NCBI GenBank assembly: GCA_023426245.1
Contig: JAFABB010000018.1
Coordinates: forward strand, 62,001-126,000
Direction: 5' to 3'
Length of the DNA stretch: 64,000 bases
From: Bacillota bacterium
GTDB taxonomy: Bacteria; Bacillota; UBA4882; UBA8346
Shown here: positions 9,764 to 18,511 of the stretch, in pieces
How positions within the stretch are numbered: position 1 is the first letter of the stretch
Layout: each line of letters starts with the position of its first letter
Notes under the pieces: generated by a model
Database searches by the model: none
What the model was told of the DNA's origin: nothing
The model's input: only the letters and a program-made list of their open reading frames with translations
Made by a program: the position numbers and the translations under genes

Positions 9764-11284
9764 ATGCAAAACAATCAAAAGAGTCGACTTTTGGAAGTGA
9801 ACAATGTCACCAAACGCTTTCCCGGAGTAACCGCCCTTGATAAAGTTTCATTGGATTTAAACCGGGGAGAGGTATTGGCGCTTATTGGAGAAAATGGCGC
9901 CGGTAAAAGCACCTTGATGAAAATCCTGGGTGGCATTCACCGGCCCGATGGCGGAAGCATTTCCATGGACGGTGAAAGAGTCACCATTGATTCGGTCCAA
10001 ACTGCCACAGAACTCGGAATCGCTTTTGTCCATCAAGAACTTAATCTTTCAGATAACCTGGACATAGCAACGAATATTTTTTTAGGGCGGGAACCCCGCA
10101 AAGGTAAAGTCATTCCATTTGTGAACCGTCAGAAGTTAATTCGGGATACTGAAAAAATCCTGCAACGCATCGAAATGAAATGTTCTCCCAAGACATTGGT
10201 GAGAGACTTGTCCATTGGCTCCCGGCAAATGGTGGAAATAGCCAAGGCTTTGTCGATTGATGCCCGAGTTTTAATTATGGATGAGCCAACCAGCAGCCTT
10301 TCCCAACGGGAAGCCGATTTGTTGTTCAGAGTCATATGGGAATTACGAGAACAAGGAGTCAGCATCATCTACATTTCTCATCGTTTGGGAGAAATTCGGG
10401 AAGTCGCGGATCGGGTGTTGGCATTACGGGATGGAAAAATATCGGGCCACCTGGAACGCAGTCAAATTAACCGGGATAATATGGTCAATTTGATGGTAGG
10501 AAGGGATATCCAAAAGTTTTATCATCAGGGGCATACTCCAAGTTCCGATCCAGCTATGGAAGTGGAAAACTTATTGGTTCCTGCCCATCCGGATAAACCG
10601 ATTAATTTTAAGATTTTCGCCGGAGAAATTTTAGTTTTCGCAGGTCTGGTGGGAGCGGGACGCACTGAATTGGTTCAATCCATTTTCGGGATTGATAAAC
10701 CTCTGGGTGGATCGATCAAATTGAATGGGAATCCAATAAAAATCAATAGTCCCCGGGATGCAATCCGGGCCGGTATTGCTTTAGTTCCGGAAGATCGCAA
10801 AAAGGACGGTTTAGTCATTGATAAACCGGTAGAGTTTAATATAACTTTAGCTGGGCTTGGTATGCCAACGTGTCAAAAGATGAAAATGATTCAATTCTTG
10901 CGGTTGATTCATATCTGTAATGATATGGTAAAAAAGCTGAGCATCCGGTTACATAGCCTCAAACAAGTCGCAGAATCCCTGTCAGGCGGAAATCAGCAAA
11001 AGGTTGTTCTGGGTAAATGGTTGTCCATGAATCCCAAGGTGCTGCTATTGGATGAACCTACCCGTGGGATAGACGTGGTAGCCAAGGAAGAAATTTACCG
11101 TCTACTGGAACAATTAGCTTTGGAAGGCGTGGCGATCTTGGTGGTCTCCAGTGAAATGCAGGAAGTAATCGGAATCGCCGACCGGATATTGGTGATGTGT
11201 GAAGGCCGGATTTCCGGTGAACTTCGTCAAAAGGAAGAGATAACTGAAGAAGCTGTCGTGAGTCTTGCGAGTGGGGGAGGATAA
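9764..11284 (+). CDS. Sugar ABC transporter ATPase, RbsA/MglA family (system B)
   Basis: Energy-coupling subunit, 506 residues, two nucleotide-binding domains in tandem. Domain one has Walker A GENGAGKST (about residues 43-51), LSIGSRQMVEIAKAL and LIMDEPTSSL. Domain two has GLVGAGRTEL, LSGGNQQKVVLGKWL and LLLDEPTRGIDV. In domain two the usual GID(V)GAK is GIDVVAK. The permease gene starts 3 nt after its stop, so the pair is tightly coupled. Specificity would come from the permease and the binding proteins at 8638 or 12534. Confidence 0.93.
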   Translation: MQNNQKSRLLEVNNVTKRFPGVTALDKVSLDLNRGEVLALIGENGAGKSTLMKILGGIHRPDGGSISMDGERVTIDSVQTATELGIAFVHQELNLSDNLDIATNIFLGREPRKGKVIPFVNRQKLIRDTEKILQRIEMKCSPKTLVRDLSIGSRQMVEIAKALSIDARVLIMDEPTSSLSQREADLLFRVIWELREQGVSIIYISHRLGEIREVADRVLALRDGKISGHLERSQINRDNMVNLMVGRDIQKFYHQGHTPSSDPAMEVENLLVPAHPDKPINFKIFAGEILVFAGLVGAGRTELVQSIFGIDKPLGGSIKLNGNPIKINSPRDAIRAGIALVPEDRKKDGLVIDKPVEFNITLAGLGMPTCQKMKMIQFLRLIHICNDMVKKLSIRLHSLKQVAESLSGGNQQKVVLGKWLSMNPKVLLLDEPTRGIDVVAKEEIYRLLEQLALEGVAILVVSSEMQEVIGIADRILVMCEGRISGELRQKEEITEEAVVSLASGGG

Positions 11285-11286
11285 AA

Positions 11287-12312
11287 ATGAAACGAGTTTT
11301 AGGAATTGCAGTAATTTTACTGATCATCATGGCCATCTCGGCTTTAATTCAACCTGTTTTCTTTGATCCTTATAATATTAAAAATATTCTGCGCTGGACC
11401 GGGCTATTTGGACTTTTAAGTTTGGGAGAAGCGTTTGTGATTATGACCAGCGGAATCGATCTTTCGGTAGGTTCGATTGTCGGTTTTATAGGGGCGATGA
11501 CAATTTACTTCTTAAAGGTTGAAGGAATGTCGGTTCCCATGGCTTTGTTTGTTATTTTGTTATTATCGGCAAGTATGGGTCTACTCCATGGATTTCTGGT
11601 TACGAAAGTTAAATTACAGCCCTTTGTGGTTACTCTTTGCGGATTATTTGTCTATCGCGGTTTATCCCGGTTTATCTTACAAGACTCCACGCAAACCTAT
11701 GGCAATGGATTTCAGGGATTGAAATTTCTGGTCGAAGGGAGGTTTCCTTCATCATTTTGGCCCAATGCACCGCAAGTTATTATGGATTGGTCGCTTCCTA
11801 TGCCGTTTGTAATTTTGATTGTTTTCGGTATTGTTCTGGCAATCTTTTTGAATCGTACAATATATGGCCGTTATATCCTCGCCTTAGGACGGAATGAATC
11901 AGCGGCCCGTTTCAGTGGAATCAATACCGTCCGGATGGTTAATTTGACTTATGTCATCTCTGCGGTGTGCGCCGGTTTGGCGGGACTCCTATTTTCTTTG
12001 GATCTTAACTCGGTTCAGCCCTCAACCGCCGGAAATGCTTATGAATTATATGCCATTGCGGGTTGTGTGGTTGGGGGAATAAGTCTTCAAGGCGGGGAAG
12101 GAAATATCCTGGGTGTTATCATTGGGGTGGCGATAGTGCGGGTGCTTTATAATGCCATTAATATTCTGGGTATTGCGACCCAGCTGGAATCGGCGGTAAT
12201 CGGAGTAGTTATTTTAGTCGGAGTAGGTGCCGATGAGATAATCCGCAGTTATGCCCGGAAAAGAAGAGCTTTCGAAATGAAAAAGGAAGTAAATGAGAGT
12301 GTTGCAGCCTGA
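11287..12312 (+). CDS. Sugar ABC transporter permease, RbsC family (system B)
   Basis: Membrane subunit of 341 residues with about eight to ten hydrophobic segments and RbsC-family blocks: SGIDLSVGSIVGF near residue 57, AGNAYELYAIAGCVVGGISLQ and EGNILGVIIGVAIVRVLYNA. GGGGGAGG precedes the ATG closely, inside the ATPase 3' end. The charged C-terminal tail (RSYARKRRAFEMKKE) is cytoplasmic. A hairpin at 12465-12498 separates it from a second binding-protein gene. Confidence 0.92.
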   Translation: MKRVLGIAVILLIIMAISALIQPVFFDPYNIKNILRWTGLFGLLSLGEAFVIMTSGIDLSVGSIVGFIGAMTIYFLKVEGMSVPMALFVILLLSASMGLLHGFLVTKVKLQPFVVTLCGLFVYRGLSRFILQDSTQTYGNGFQGLKFLVEGRFPSSFWPNAPQVIMDWSLPMPFVILIVFGIVLAIFLNRTIYGRYILALGRNESAARFSGINTVRMVNLTYVISAVCAGLAGLLFSLDLNSVQPSTAGNAYELYAIAGCVVGGISLQGGEGNILGVIIGVAIVRVLYNAINILGIATQLESAVIGVVILVGVGADEIIRSYARKRRAFEMKKEVNESVAA

Positions 12313-12464
12313 GTTTTCCTGAAAGAATGTAGTTGATTCCCCTTTTAAGGTGTAATATGATGAAATAGATTGCGAACTGTTTTTATTGTGAGATTTGGAG
12401 AATCCGATTTTTTCCGAAACGGTAGGTTTATTCGTTTTAATTTTCAATAAACCGTGGATCCATA

Positions 12465-12498
12465 ACCCGGCTTGCTTTTCTTTCTTTGCAAGCCGGGT
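12465..12498 (+). terminator. Hairpin between system B permease and second binding protein
   Basis: ACCCGGCTTGC (12465-12475) pairs perfectly with 12488-12498 across a 12-nt T-rich loop, followed by CTTTGACTT. The U-tract is short, so termination may be partial and allow read-through into the binding-protein gene at 12534. Confidence 0.55.
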
Positions 12499-12533
12499 CT
12501 TTGACTTAAATTCCATTGGAGGGGATAAGGATT

Positions 12534-13454
12534 ATGAATAAGAACTGCCGGGTTATCATTCCTCTTCTATTAATTGGTTTGGTCCTGATGTTGGGAATCT
12601 CAGCAGCTGCCAGTAAAGTAAGAACATTCGCGATTGTTTATCCCGTATTGAATTCTTTTTTCGATGAGACAACCAATGGTGCGGAAACTATGGCGAAAAA
12701 GCTAGGGTGTAAACTACTCCTCAAAGGTCCAGACGAGTTTAACATCAAGCAACAAATCGAGATCATGAAAAACTTAATTTCTTTACGAGTTGATGGAATT
12801 GCCATTGGGGCGACGGATTCTAACTCATTGGCACTCGTTATCAATCAAGCGGTCGAACAGGGTATCAAAGTAGTCTGCTTTGATACCGATTGTCCATCCA
12901 GTAAAAGGCTTTCTTTTATTGGTACCGGTAATCTCAATGCCGGTATTCACATGGGAGAAGTTGTTGCCAAATTACTGAATTATTCCGGTAAGGTCATTTG
13001 TAGTCAAGGTATTCCTTCCCAATTAAACTTGCAACAAAGGCTGGAAGGTGTACAAATCATCTTTAAGAAATATCCTACTATCAAAATTGTTGACATCCGT
13101 TCCGGTCAGGGAGATTCGACCAAAACCTTGGTGAATATCGAAGAGATGACGAGTAAAAACCCGGATTTTGATATGCTGATTGGATTGGATTCTTATGCTG
13201 GTCCTCAGGCAGTGATAGCTTGGAAAATAAAAGGATTAAAGAAACCAATCGTTACTTTTGATGACCTTCCAGAGGTAATGCAGGGGATTCGAGATGGCCA
13301 AATAACCGTCGCTATTGTGCAAAAGCAACGGTTATGGGGGGAATTAGTTGTTCGTAGGCTCAATGAAGCCTGTAATGGTCAGCCGATTCCCATAAAAGAA
13401 GATACCGGAACCATTGAAATAACCAAGGAAAATGTTGATAGTTATAAAAAGTAA
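12534..13454 (+). CDS. Sugar-binding protein, RbsB-like (system B, second receptor)
   Basis: Secreted binding protein, 306 residues, with a signal peptide (NKNCRVIIPLLLIGLVLMLG, cleavage near SAAA-SKV). Periplasmic type I blocks are present: RVDGIAIGATDSNSLALVI, IKVVCFDTDCPSSKR and KKPIVTFDDLPEVMQGI. The start is the ATG at 12534; an in-frame TTG at 12516 overlaps the GGAGGGG ribosome binding site. It is the second receptor beside one ATPase/permease pair and is clearly diverged from the first. It could widen the substrate range or serve as a sensor. A terminator with seven Ts follows at 13539-13570. Confidence 0.88.
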   Translation: MNKNCRVIIPLLLIGLVLMLGISAAASKVRTFAIVYPVLNSFFDETTNGAETMAKKLGCKLLLKGPDEFNIKQQIEIMKNLISLRVDGIAIGATDSNSLALVINQAVEQGIKVVCFDTDCPSSKRLSFIGTGNLNAGIHMGEVVAKLLNYSGKVICSQGIPSQLNLQQRLEGVQIIFKKYPTIKIVDIRSGQGDSTKTLVNIEEMTSKNPDFDMLIGLDSYAGPQAVIAWKIKGLKKPIVTFDDLPEVMQGIRDGQITVAIVQKQRLWGELVVRRLNEACNGQPIPIKEDTGTIEITKENVDSYKK

Positions 13455-13538
13455 AAACGGATCGAAACTTTATCAAGAGGATGCCGTTATATAGAGTATC
13501 AACCCTTTTTTCATTTGCATAAACCTCCTTTCGTTACT

Positions 13539-13570
13539 CCGCCACTTTAATAGGTGTGCGGGGTTTTTTT
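13539..13570 (+). terminator. Rho-independent terminator after system B
   Basis: The left arm CCGCCACT (13539-13546) pairs with AGGTGTGCGG through one bulge, followed by seven Ts at 13564-13570. It closes the system B operon. Confidence 0.75.
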
Positions 13571-13716
13571 ATGTGTTGTCTTCGGTGAGCGGTTGAAACA
13601 GTATTGACCATGAATTCAGAACTGGGATCTCATCAGTAATTCAAAACAAAAGAGAAACCATCCCGATGTTTTATTAACCTTTTTTTTCGAAAATGTTTAT
13701 TTGGTACTCTCCAGAC

Positions 13717-13739
13717 GCTCATTTTTATGGGCTTTTTTT
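13717..13739 (+). terminator. Weak terminator-like hairpin
   Basis: GCTCA (13717-13721) can pair with TGGGC (13728-13732, one G-U pair), followed by seven Ts. The stem is only 5 bp, so this is a weak candidate with no obvious gene in front of it. Confidence 0.3.
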
Positions 13740-13794
13740 GTTATAGTAAAAAAAGGATGAAGAACTATGTTAACCCAAAACCCAATGCTTCCTA

Positions 13795-13823
13795 TTGACA
13801 ATCAAAAAAGATAACGTTACAAT
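13795..13823 (+). promoter_or_regulatory. Sigma-A promoter for the ChvE-like operon, with palindromic operator
   Basis: TTGACA (13795-13800), a 17-nt spacer and TACAAT (13818-13823) make a near-consensus promoter. The spacer contains the 8-bp palindrome TAACGTTA (13812-13819) with a central CG, the style of LacI-family operators. The start would lie near 13830, giving a leader of about 240 nt that carries a structured element before the gene at 14070. Confidence 0.75.
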
Positions 13824-13857
13824 AACATTAAAAATAATTAAAAAAAGTTAAAACAAG

Positions 13858-13938
13858 AAAGCTCATTGGTTTAATGGTACCGAAATTTTATCCGAGCGAT
13901 ACCGAATATTAATCGAACCATGTCCTGATGAGCTTTTT
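13858..13938 (+). ncRNA. Candidate structured leader RNA upstream of system C
   Basis: AAAGCTCAT (13858-13866) is a perfect complement of 13928-13936. Directly inside it, TGGTT (13867-13871) pairs with AACCA (13916-13920), and a further inner stem forms between GGTACCG and CGATACC with one mismatch. The right arm runs into TTTTT. It lies ~30 nt downstream of a predicted start and ~130 nt before the binding-protein gene. It could be a cis-regulatory element, an attenuator or a small RNA with its own terminator. No known riboswitch class was recognised. Confidence 0.5.
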
Positions 13939-14069
13939 ACATGTCTAATTACTAGTCACATAACAGTTCGCCTCATCTTCTTGCATTGTTGCAATAACGG
14001 GTTTTCTTCATTGAAAAGGGTGTTTTAACTAAGGTTATTCATGATAAAAAACTATTGGAGGGAGATTTA

Positions 14070-15131
14070 ATGAGGAAATTATTGGGTTATTTGGTAGCTT
14101 TGTCAATGGTTTTTGCACTTGCGGGTTTCGGCCAAGCAGCAAGTAAGGGTTATGTAGGAATTGCAATGCCTACACAGTCATCCGAACGATGGATTAAAGA
14201 CGGTCGCACCATGAAAGATATCCTTGAAAAAAGAGGATATCAAGTTGATCTGCAATACGCCGAAGATGACATCCCAACTCAAAAAGCTCAAATTGAAAAC
14301 ATGGTGACCAAAGGGGCAAAAGTTTTAGTTATTGCCGCAATCGATGGTTCCACCCTTTCGGCAACACTTGACAATGCAGCTAAAAGCGGAGTTAAAGTTA
14401 TCTCCTACGACCGTTTGTTAGTCAATACCAAAGCTGTTTCTTATTATGCAACTTTTGATAACAGAAAAGTCGGTCAACTCCAAGCTCAATCTTTAGTTGA
14501 CGGCCTCACGAAATTTAAAGGCAAAGGTCCTTGGAATATTGAAATGTTTGCCGGTTCCCCCGACGATACCAATTCCTTCTATTTCTATTCGGGAGCCATG
14601 GATGTTCTTCAACCTTTAATGAAAAAAGGCCAAATTGTTGTTCCGTCCAAACAAACCAAACAAGCTGAAATGGGTACCTTGCGTTGGGATGGCGCTGTCG
14701 CTCAATCTCGTATGGATGCACTCTTGGCTGCCAATTATTCAGGCGGAAAGAAACTGGATGGTGTATTATCGCCGTATGATGGTATTTCCAGAGGCATTTT
14801 ATCATCCCTGATTTCCTTCGGTTTTGTTCCCGGCAAAAATTTACCGATTGTTACCGGACAAGATGCCGAAGCCGCTTCCATCAAATTGATTAAAGCCGGT
14901 CAACAATATTCCACTATCTTGAAAGATACACGCGACCTGGCGAAAGTTGCTTCCGACATGGTTGACGCTGTTTTAAAAGGAAGCAAACCTCAAATCAACG
15001 ATACCAAAACTTATAATAACAATGTAAAAGTTGTTCCTTCGTTCTTGTTAGCTCCTTACATTGTTACCAAAGATAACTATCAAAAATTGGTTATCGACTC
15101 CGGTTATATCAAAGCGTCGGATATTCAATAA
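14070..15131 (+). CDS. ChvE-like multiple-monosaccharide-binding protein (system C)
   Basis: Secreted receptor, 353 residues, with a signal peptide (RKLLGYLVALSMVFALAGFG, cleavage near QAA-SKG). The mature start (GYVGIAMPTQSSERWIKDG), YAEDDIPTQKAQIENMVTKG, LVIAAIDGSTLS, VISYDRLL and SYYATFDNRKVGQLQ track the ChvE family, which binds several aldoses such as arabinose, galactose, glucose and xylose. The start is the ATG at 14070 behind GGAGGGAG; an in-frame TTG at 14055 is upstream of that site. ATPase and permease genes of the GguA/GguB type follow after a structured 374-nt gap. Confidence 0.92.
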   Translation: MRKLLGYLVALSMVFALAGFGQAASKGYVGIAMPTQSSERWIKDGRTMKDILEKRGYQVDLQYAEDDIPTQKAQIENMVTKGAKVLVIAAIDGSTLSATLDNAAKSGVKVISYDRLLVNTKAVSYYATFDNRKVGQLQAQSLVDGLTKFKGKGPWNIEMFAGSPDDTNSFYFYSGAMDVLQPLMKKGQIVVPSKQTKQAEMGTLRWDGAVAQSRMDALLAANYSGGKKLDGVLSPYDGISRGILSSLISFGFVPGKNLPIVTGQDAEAASIKLIKAGQQYSTILKDTRDLAKVASDMVDAVLKGSKPQINDTKTYNNNVKVVPSFLLAPYIVTKDNYQKLVIDSGYIKASDIQ

Positions 15132-15145
15132 AAAAATCAATGTTT

Positions 15146-15190
15146 CATCTCAATCGGTTGTCCCAAAAGGATAACCCTTTGAGATGTTTT
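15146..15190 (+). terminator. Stem-loop between system C binding protein and ATPase genes
   Basis: CATCTCAA (15146-15153) pairs with TTGAGATG (15179-15186), continued inside by GGTTGTCC with GGATAACC and a CAAAA loop, then TTTT. This is a terminator-like or processing hairpin inside the operon, likely lowering transcription of the ATPase and permease genes relative to the binding protein. Confidence 0.65.
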
Positions 15191-15329
15191 GCCAGAATGG
15201 TTGAAATAGTTAAAACACCAAGAACCATCATCTATTGTCAGGTTGTTTTTATTGAAAGATTTTATAGTGGAGAGAAAGCTTCGTTCGTATTGATTTCAAT
15301 GGAATCCCTTGATTATATTTTTATGGTAT

Positions 15330-15397
15330 AGCCATCGGTTAACAAGCTCCTATCCGGTTTTTTCTCAGCATTTTACCATTTCGGAGAGCCGATGGCT
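15330..15397 (+). repeat. Inverted repeat in the system C intergenic leader
   Basis: AGCCATCGG (15330-15338) is complementary to CCGATGGCT (15389-15397), with GCTCC/GGAGA able to pair further in. It is the second structured segment in the 374-nt gap upstream of the ATPase gene. No T-run follows. No small gene in the gap is convincing. Confidence 0.45.
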
Positions 15398-15505
15398 TGC
15401 CTTTATTTCAATATCAATTCGGATTGGGTCCAAAAACATTTTGTCGCCTCTATTCGAAGTTCGCTATATACCTTTATTGCCGGGTATTCATAAAGGAGAA
15501 TCAAA

Positions 15506-17050
15506 ATGGAAAATTATGTTTTGGAAATGAAAAATATTACCAAAGTATTCCCCGGTGTGAAAGCGCTGAATAACGTAAATTTGCAAATCAAACCTCATCA
15601 CATCCATGCTTTGGTTGGTGAAAACGGAGCGGGTAAATCTACTTTGATGAATATTTTGAGTGGGGTTTATCCATATGGAACATATGATGGTGATATTATC
15701 GTAGATGGTGAAATATGTAAGTTTAAGGACATCCGGGAAAGTGAAGCCAAAGGCATCGCAATTATTCATCAAGAGTTAGCGTTAATTCCTACGCTATCGG
15801 TGGCCGAGAATATTTTTATCGGTAATGAACAGACCAGTAACGGGGTTACGATTAATTGGAATAAAACCCGGCAACGGACCCTTGAAATCATAAAAAAAGT
15901 TGGTTTAAATGTCAATATCGAGACCAAGATTATGGATCTTGGAATGGGTAAACAACAACTGGTGGAAATTAGTAAGGCGTTATCAAAGGACATTAAAATA
16001 TTAATATTGGATGAACCTACTGCGGCCTTAAACGATGAGGATTCCGAACATTTACTCAGCTTAATCCTGGGCCTCAAAGAACATGGAATCACTTCGATTA
16101 TTATTTCCCATAAATTACAGGAAGTGATCAAAGTCGCGGATGAAATTACCGTGATTCGGGATGGAGCCACCATTGAAACGCTTGTTAAAGGACAGGACGA
16201 AATCACCGAAGCTCGCATTATCAAGGGCATGGTTGGACGGGAAATCACCGACCGTTTCCCCAAACGTCAAAATGAAATCGGAGATATCCGGTTTGAAATT
16301 GAAAATTGGAATGTCTATGATCCGACCGATGACTCAAGGCAGATCATCAAAGACGTCAGTGTGAATGTAAGACGGGGCGAAGTTGTTGGCATTGCGGGCT
16401 TAATGGGCGCTGGTCGGACCGAACTGGCCATGAGCGTATTTGGAAAAGCCTATGGCAGAAAAATTTCCGGTAATATCAAAAAAGACGGCCAAAAGTTAGA
16501 ATTACACAACGTTAGTGAGGCGATTAAAAATAAAATCACCTATTCAACGGAGGATAGAAAAAACGCCGGTTTGGTTTTAACATCCGATATTAGGCGGAAT
16601 ATTACGCTCTCGGCACTTCCCAAAATAGCCAAATTCAGTGTGGTTGATGAAAATAGGGAAATAAAAGTTGGGGAAGAATACCGTGAAAAATTGAGAATCA
16701 AATCTTCCAGTGTTTTTCAAAACGCCGGAAATTTATCAGGTGGTAACCAACAGAAAATTGTCTTTAGTAAGTGCATATTTGCAGACCCGGATGTCTTGTT
16801 TTTGGATGAGCCGACCCGGGGAATTGATGTTGGAGCAAAATATGAAATCTATTCAATCATCAATGAATTGGCTGAAGAAGGAAAATCGATTATCATGATA
16901 TCTTCAGAATTGCCCGAAATTCTGGGAATGTGTGACCGGATTTATGTCATGAATGAAGGAAGAATTGTCGGAGAGCTTTCCAGGAAGGAAGCCTCTCAAG
17001 AAAACATTATGCATTGTATTATGCAAAGTAATAGGGAGGTCTCAAAGTGA
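15506..17050 (+). CDS. Sugar ABC transporter ATPase, GguA/XylG type (system C)
   Basis: Energy-coupling subunit of 514 residues. Two nucleotide-binding domains: the first with GENGAGKST (about residues 40-48), LGMGKQQLVEISKAL and LILDEPTAAL; the second with GLMGAGRTEL, LSGGNQQKIVFSKCI and LFLDEPTRGIDVGAK. The extra YPYGTYDGDIIVDGE segment after Walker A is characteristic of the XylG/GguA branch. AAAGGAGAA precedes the ATG. Its TGA stop shares a base with the permease ATG (TGATG), so the two are translationally coupled. Confidence 0.93.
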   Translation: MENYVLEMKNITKVFPGVKALNNVNLQIKPHHIHALVGENGAGKSTLMNILSGVYPYGTYDGDIIVDGEICKFKDIRESEAKGIAIIHQELALIPTLSVAENIFIGNEQTSNGVTINWNKTRQRTLEIIKKVGLNVNIETKIMDLGMGKQQLVEISKALSKDIKILILDEPTAALNDEDSEHLLSLILGLKEHGITSIIISHKLQEVIKVADEITVIRDGATIETLVKGQDEITEARIIKGMVGREITDRFPKRQNEIGDIRFEIENWNVYDPTDDSRQIIKDVSVNVRRGEVVGIAGLMGAGRTELAMSVFGKAYGRKISGNIKKDGQKLELHNVSEAIKNKITYSTEDRKNAGLVLTSDIRRNITLSALPKIAKFSVVDENREIKVGEEYREKLRIKSSSVFQNAGNLSGGNQQKIVFSKCIFADPDVLFLDEPTRGIDVGAKYEIYSIINELAEEGKSIIMISSELPEILGMCDRIYVMNEGRIVGELSRKEASQENIMHCIMQSNREVSK

Positions 17051-18255
17051 TGAAATCAAACAGCGCTCTCAGTGATAATTTCGGTGATGCGAAGCAGAAC
17101 AAAGTTTTTAAGGGTAATATTCGACAGTATATGATGTTCATTGCACTGGTAATCGTGGTCTTGTTTTTTGAAATCATAACGCAAGGGGTATTATTGAAAC
17201 CTCTTAATATTTCAAACCTGATCTCTCAAAATGCCTATGTTTTGATTTTAGCAATCGGAATGCTGATGTGTATATTAATTTGCGGAAATATTGACTTGTC
17301 GGTTGGCTCTGTAGCTGGATTCGTGGGTGCGGTTTCCGCTGTTTTCCTTTTAAAAATGAATATGCCGGTAGGTTTGGCCATTTTTTTATCTTTGATTATG
17401 GGCTTCTTAATCGGTGCTTTTCAGGGCTTTTTCATTGCTTATATCGGTGTTCCCGCTTTTATTACAACTTTAGCGAGTATGCTTATCTTTAGAGGATTGA
17501 CAATGACTATATTACAAGGTACCAGCCTGGCGCCAATGCCGGAGAGTTATAATTTTTTGGCCGCAGGTTTTGTACCCGATATCGTAAATATTGAAGGAAT
17601 CAACCTGCTGGCGATCCTGATCGGGATTCTGGCTTCCATCATATTTATTGTCAGTCAAATCATTGAAAGAGCGAATCAAAAGAAATTTGAATTTGAGGTT
17701 TCACCGCCTGCGGCTTTTATTGTGAAAATCGTGGCGTTCGTTTGTGTTATTATGGCCTTTACCTATGCCTTGGCAGTGTATAGGGGTATTCCTGTGGTTT
17801 TGCTGATAGTTGCCGGATTGGTGATTATCTATTCGTTTATTACCAATCGGACTATTGTTGGTAGACATATTTATGCTTATGGTGGTAATCCTAAAGCTGC
17901 CGCGCTTTCAGGAGTTAAGACCAAGAAAATCTTATTTTGGGTATATGTTAATATGGGAGTATTAGCTGCTTTAGCCGGAATTATCTTTACCGGCCGGTTA
18001 AATTCGGCTACACCGAAAGCCGGGAATGGTTTTGAACTTGATGCCATCGGCGCATGCTTTATCGGTGGTGCTTCAACCCTTGGTGGAGTTGGAACTGTCG
18101 TGGGAGCAATCGTTGGTGGTTTGCTAATGGGTGTTTTGAACAACGGTATGTCTATTATGGGTGTAAGTATTGACTGGCAGCAAGCGATTAAAGGATTTGT
18201 TCTCCTGGCGGCCGTTTCTTTCGATGTCTATTCGAAATCAAAATCAAAGGCTTGA
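17050..18255 (+). CDS. Sugar ABC transporter permease, GguB/XylH type (system C)
   Basis: Membrane subunit, 401 residues, longer than RbsC-type permeases because of a ~60-residue insertion in the middle (RANQKKFEFEVSPPAAFIV), a feature of XylH/GguB proteins. Family blocks are GNIDLSVGSVAGFVGA, AYIGVPAFITTLASM, YGGNPKAAALSG and GNGFELDAIGACFIGGASTLGG. ATG at 17050 overlaps the ATPase stop by one base; GTG 17047 is also possible. A very strong terminator follows at 18272-18319. With the ChvE-like receptor this completes a broad aldose importer. Confidence 0.93.
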   Translation: MKSNSALSDNFGDAKQNKVFKGNIRQYMMFIALVIVVLFFEIITQGVLLKPLNISNLISQNAYVLILAIGMLMCILICGNIDLSVGSVAGFVGAVSAVFLLKMNMPVGLAIFLSLIMGFLIGAFQGFFIAYIGVPAFITTLASMLIFRGLTMTILQGTSLAPMPESYNFLAAGFVPDIVNIEGINLLAILIGILASIIFIVSQIIERANQKKFEFEVSPPAAFIVKIVAFVCVIMAFTYALAVYRGIPVVLLIVAGLVIIYSFITNRTIVGRHIYAYGGNPKAAALSGVKTKKILFWVYVNMGVLAALAGIIFTGRLNSATPKAGNGFELDAIGACFIGGASTLGGVGTVVGAIVGGLLMGVLNNGMSIMGVSIDWQQAIKGFVLLAAVSFDVYSKSKSKA

Positions 18256-18271
18256 AATCTGGTTTGATAAT

Positions 18272-18319
18272 AAAAAAATGCAGATGTGTTATTTCCAAAA
18301 GGCACATCTGCATTTTTTT
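18272..18319. terminator. Strong bidirectional terminator after system C
   Basis: AAAAAAATGCAGATGTG (18272-18288) is perfectly complementary to 18303-18319 around a 14-nt loop, giving a GC-containing stem flanked by A7 and T7. This is a textbook intrinsic terminator closing the operon. Confidence 0.95.
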
Positions 18320-18395
18320 ATTGCTACCTTCCCTGATTCGATGCATAAGCCTTCGCCAAGGATTGCGGGCGCCAAAAATGATTGGGACCTAAAAT

Positions 18396-18436
18396 GGGTG
18401 TTTTTTGATATGACAAAGAGTTTTAGTCATTCACCC
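18396..18436. repeat. Two-part inverted repeat upstream of the NifX-like gene promoter
   Basis: GGGTG (18396-18400) with CACCC (18432-18436), and inside it ATGAC (18410-18414) with GTCAT (18426-18430). It ends 12 nt before the -35 element at 18448 and could be an operator or a remnant hairpin. Confidence 0.3.
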
Positions 18437-18447
18437 ATACAAAAATA

Positions 18448-18476
18448 TTGGCAAATCCGTTTGGATTCCTTATAAT
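18448..18476 (+). promoter_or_regulatory. Sigma-A promoter for the NifX-like gene
   Basis: TTGGCA (18448-18453), 17-nt spacer, TATAAT (18471-18476), located 36 nt before the ATG at 18512. The start would fall close to 18483, giving a short leader with AAGGAAGG as ribosome binding site. Confidence 0.8.
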
Positions 18477-18511
18477 GAATATAAAATTTCAATGAAGGAA
18501 GGAATGAATCC

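Noticed and set aside
15769..16263. 164-codon minus-strand frame inside the system C ATPase
   Set aside because: Antisense to conserved ATPase motifs, with no start signals.
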